From: Variovorax atrisoli 110B
GTDB lineage: Bacteria; Pseudomonadota; Gammaproteobacteria; Burkholderiales; Burkholderiaceae_C
Reading direction: 5' to 3'
Assembly: GCF_000382045.1 (NCBI RefSeq)
Contig: NZ_KB907450.1
Coordinates: 1,316,204-1,380,203 of the forward strand
Length of the DNA: 64,000 nucleotides
A program made the translations under genes and the position numbers. The notes beneath the pieces were generated by a model. The model saw only the letters and a list, made by a program, of their open reading frames with translations, was not told the DNA's origin and did not search any database. Each line of letters begins with the position of its first letter. Within the stretch, counting starts at the first letter, position 1. This document shows positions 61,940-64,000 of this stretch, piece by piece.

Positions 61940-62643
61940 ATACAGCCATTGTCAGATCCCACGACATACCTGGCTATGCCTATGGGAATGCTTGGAAAGA
62001 ATTCTCTCGATCCGAGCAGCGCGCTGTCGAACCAGCAAGCAAGGCGAATTCCTCAAAGTTCCTGTCTGTTCAGGGTCTCGGAGGCGCTATGGTTGCTCTG
62101 GTCGTCGGTACAGGCGGCGTATTTTCGACAGACTATGTGGTTGCTCGGGATTCGAAGGGCTATCCCCTGCCGGAATTCAACTATGGAGCCGAACACGAGC
62201 GAAACTTTTCCAGTCGCGCTCGCCAACGAAGCTCGGTCGAATCTATCTCATTGATCCGGGAGGTTTTCAAGCCTTCCATCACGGAACTGGCGTCCGCTTT
62301 CGGCGTATCTCGCCAAGCCATCTACAACTGGCAGGCGGGGCAACCCATCGCAGAACAGAACGAGATTCGGCTTGCTGAGATGGCAAACGCCGCAGAGCTC
62401 CTGTCTTCGCACGGATTTGCCAACACGGCCAATCTAGCTCGACGGAGGCTTCCTGGCGGTACCTCGTTTTTTGAAGCTGCGAAATCTGGCGCAAATCTGG
62501 AGGCAGCGGCCAAGCAGCTGATCGCCCTTCTTGCTAGCGAATCAGCCCAGCGCACCGCTTTGTCAGAACGGCTTGCGACAAGGCGCTCCAAATCTGTAGC
62601 GCTGGATGATCTTGGCTCCCCTCACCTCAACGAGCAAGTTTGA
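61936..62643 (+). CDS. Protein with hydrophobic segment and HTH domain, unknown
   Basis: Protein of 235 residues. A Gly/Val-rich segment (LGGAMVALVVGTGGVFS, about 48-64) could be membrane-inserted. An HTH of the transposase/repressor type (ITELASAFGVSRQAIYNW) is at about 114-132. The C-terminus is helical. It could be a DNA-binding regulator or a membrane-linked sensor of the cassette. I do not recognise a characterised family. It is coupled to the TIGR04255-type gene by ATGA, with GAGGAGG as ribosome-binding site. Confidence 0.68.
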   Translation: MNTAIVRSHDIPGYAYGNAWKEFSRSEQRAVEPASKANSSKFLSVQGLGGAMVALVVGTGGVFSTDYVVARDSKGYPLPEFNYGAEHERNFSSRARQRSSVESISLIREVFKPSITELASAFGVSRQAIYNWQAGQPIAEQNEIRLAEMANAAELLSSHGFANTANLARRRLPGGTSFFEAAKSGANLEAAAKQLIALLASESAQRTALSERLATRRSKSVALDDLGSPHLNEQV

Positions 62644-62658
62644 TCGGCAACTCGCAAT

Positions 62659-63534
62659 ATGGCGAAGTGGGATCGAAGCACTCTTTGGAGACAAGGGCAT
62701 CTTCTTACTCTAGATGCTGTCGTCGCATTCGGACTAGATTGTGGTGAGGGCCCGGAGAAAACGGCCGTCGTAGTGATATCGCACGATTGCGATATTGCTC
62801 AACTCGACACGAACGAGCCCTATGTCGAAGTCATTGTGGGAAGATTCGTCGAAGGCCCCGCAAACGGAAACTACACAAACAGCAAAAATCTTCGCAAGCT
62901 GCAGATTGAGTGCACCTCTGGCACCACTACGAAGATTGTGGAGTTGGAGATCGCCAAAAGATGTGCCTTGCCGAAGAACACCAAATCTGAAGGATCTCCG
63001 GCGCTCGGAGACTATGCGCCCTGCACGGCTCAATCTCTGAGTAGAGCCGATCGCAATACCTTGCAGATCTGGCTGGCTGCTCGCTATCGCCGCGCTGCGT
63101 TCCCTGACGAATTTGATCGCCGGCTTGATGCAGAAACGAAGGTCGCGGAAAGGCTGGCGAAGGTTTTCAAAGATAGTGGGAAGCACATCGTTGCCGTTTT
63201 CTTCGACGTTGATCAAGGCGAGGAAAAGACGCGAACCGGTGCGACCGATCCTTATGAGTTGCATGTAACCCTTCTCTACCGCACCGACGAAGACCCCCGA
63301 GTCGCGGAGGCTGCTGCGAAGGATGCAAGCAAACGAATCACCACGATCTTCAATGATCGGTGTACGGCCAAAGACGCAAAAGGCAATGTCGTCCACCACT
63401 GGATCGAGTTGATTGGTGTAGACGTCATTTCAGATCAGGCGATGACATACGCAGATTCCCAGCTGCTAAAGAAGTGGCAAGCGGATCACATCAGTCTTCG
63501 GATCGATCCTCCGCAACCTTTGCTCGGGTCATAG
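62659..63534 (+). CDS. Unknown protein with ISHDCDI motif
   Basis: Soluble protein of 291 residues with no signal or membrane segment. The N-terminal region has WRQGHLL and a striking VVVISHDCDIAQLDTNEPYVEVI core (in segments) containing His, Cys and two Asp in a short strand-turn context that could bind metal or be catalytic. Later segments include ISLR and a Lys/Arg-rich middle. I do not recognise the family. It starts 15 bp after the HTH gene, in the same direction, and is probably cotranscribed. Confidence 0.65.
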   Translation: MAKWDRSTLWRQGHLLTLDAVVAFGLDCGEGPEKTAVVVISHDCDIAQLDTNEPYVEVIVGRFVEGPANGNYTNSKNLRKLQIECTSGTTTKIVELEIAKRCALPKNTKSEGSPALGDYAPCTAQSLSRADRNTLQIWLAARYRRAAFPDEFDRRLDAETKVAERLAKVFKDSGKHIVAVFFDVDQGEEKTRTGATDPYELHVTLLYRTDEDPRVAEAAAKDASKRITTIFNDRCTAKDAKGNVVHHWIELIGVDVISDQAMTYADSQLLKKWQADHISLRIDPPQPLLGS

Positions 63535-63598
63535 CATCAGAACGCAAGTCACATGCATCGACGTTCGCCCTTCGTTAATTTATGGGAGCAAGTGTCAG

Positions 63599-64000
63599 AT
63601 GGGACAGGCCAAGAATAAGCAGCTGCTTGCTTTTGCACCCGAGCGCGTTGTGGAGTGGGAAGCTAACGACTGTGTGAACTTTGCTGTAGCACTGGCTCGA
63701 CTGACTGGCTGGCTGCTCCATGTTGACTGGTGGGCAACCTCCCGACATCCTCGCCTCGACCAAATGCATCCACTTCGCGTCTACGTGGGGGACAACGGCG
63801 ATCAGGTGTTCGACGTTCGCGGAATTCGAAGCATCTTTGAATTCAATCGAAGGATCATTCGAGATCTTGGACAAAGGGCCGGCAGAACCTATGGCCCGGG
63901 CGGAGTTCTCACTCGCTATTACGCCGAGTCGAAGCTCGCTTCGCTCCCGCTGCGTTCGCAGCCCGATGACGACAACGTCCGTTTGGCGATTGAAGCTATT
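63599..64000 (+). CDS. Papain-like peptidase-domain protein, cut by window
   Basis: First 134 codons of a gene that remains open at the window edge. GGGAG precedes the ATG by about 9 bases. C25 in ANDCVNFAVALARLTGW, H57 in MHPLRVYVGDNG and D72 in QVFDVRGI are spaced as in papain-like Cys/His/Asp domains found in many bacterial toxins and effectors. This triad is an inference from pattern. It could be the effector of the preceding three genes, which are 64 bp upstream. Confidence 0.55.
   Translation, partial: MGQAKNKQLLAFAPERVVEWEANDCVNFAVALARLTGWLLHVDWWATSRHPRLDQMHPLRVYVGDNGDQVFDVRGIRSIFEFNRRIIRDLGQRAGRTYGPGGVLTRYYAESKLASLPLRSQPDDDNVRLAIEAI

Noticed and set aside
62734..63399. Minus-strand frame opposite the ISHDCDI gene
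   Set aside because: No ribosome-binding site or recognisable domain, and it is opposite a well-packed plus-strand gene with matching neighbours.

Overview
The window is about 64 kb of a high-GC betaproteobacterial chromosome, most like Comamonadaceae (Variovorax or a close relative). This rests on the gene sets and order (sucA-sucB-lpdA, aceE-aceF-lipoyl-lpdA, iscRSUA-hscBA-fdx), a betaproteobacterial proteasome homologue inside the pyruvate dehydrogenase operon, an intracellular PHA depolymerase and GC-rich codon use. No 16S gene is present, so the genus is inferred.

Layout. 1-5312: the 2-oxoglutarate dehydrogenase operon (sucA, sucB, lpdA cut by the window edge), read leftwards. 5500-12524: prpE, an isochorismatase-like hydrolase, a TetR regulator divergent from an HpaB/4-hydroxybutyryl-CoA dehydratase-fold gene, a lipoprotein hydrolase and a PQQ-type sugar dehydrogenase. 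12766-20352: an NlpC/P60 peptidase with a probable leaderless mRNA, then aceE-aceF-BPH-lpdA. 20548-29266: a PAS histidine kinase/FixJ-type regulator pair, folD, an M3 peptidase, a glutaredoxin-like protein, rpiA and pyrD. 29288-33199: YqjE/YqjD-like membrane proteins, an LhgO-like oxidase, a 40-residue Pro-rich protein, an amidase/lipoprotein pair and tRNA-Val(CAC). 33287-39483: dnaQ and the isc operon with an IscR-box promoter and an internal terminator. 39718-47665: uvrB, an aromatic aminotransferase, phaZ, an RnfB-like ferredoxin, two transporters and an Lrp regulator. 47655-57394: a nine-kilobase propionyl-CoA operon (scpA, GNAT, meaB, pccB, pccA, bioB, VOC/epimerase-like) divergent from a GntR regulator. 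57656-59651: an IclR regulator and dusA.

From about 59,680 to the right edge the character changes. A tyrosine integrase starts beside the 5' end of dusA, a known integration target, behind a striking inverted repeat. It is followed by a lower-GC four-gene cassette with no housekeeping counterpart: a TIGR04255-type protein, a protein with a hydrophobic segment and an HTH, an unknown protein with an ISHDCDI motif, and a papain-like C/H/D protein cut by the window end. This is the best candidate for an undescribed (possibly defence or toxin) system.

Pathway logic. prpE, pccAB, the epimerase-like VOC protein, scpA and meaB together could take propionate to succinyl-CoA, which joins the TCA cycle at the product of SucAB. 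bioB in the same operon would supply biotin for PccA. A 17-bp AT-rich motif (16/17 identical) occurs only upstream of prpE and in the scpA/gntR intergenic region, suggesting one regulator controls both. Five copies of an intergenic repeat of about 75-90 bp lie between genes, two of them inside operons.
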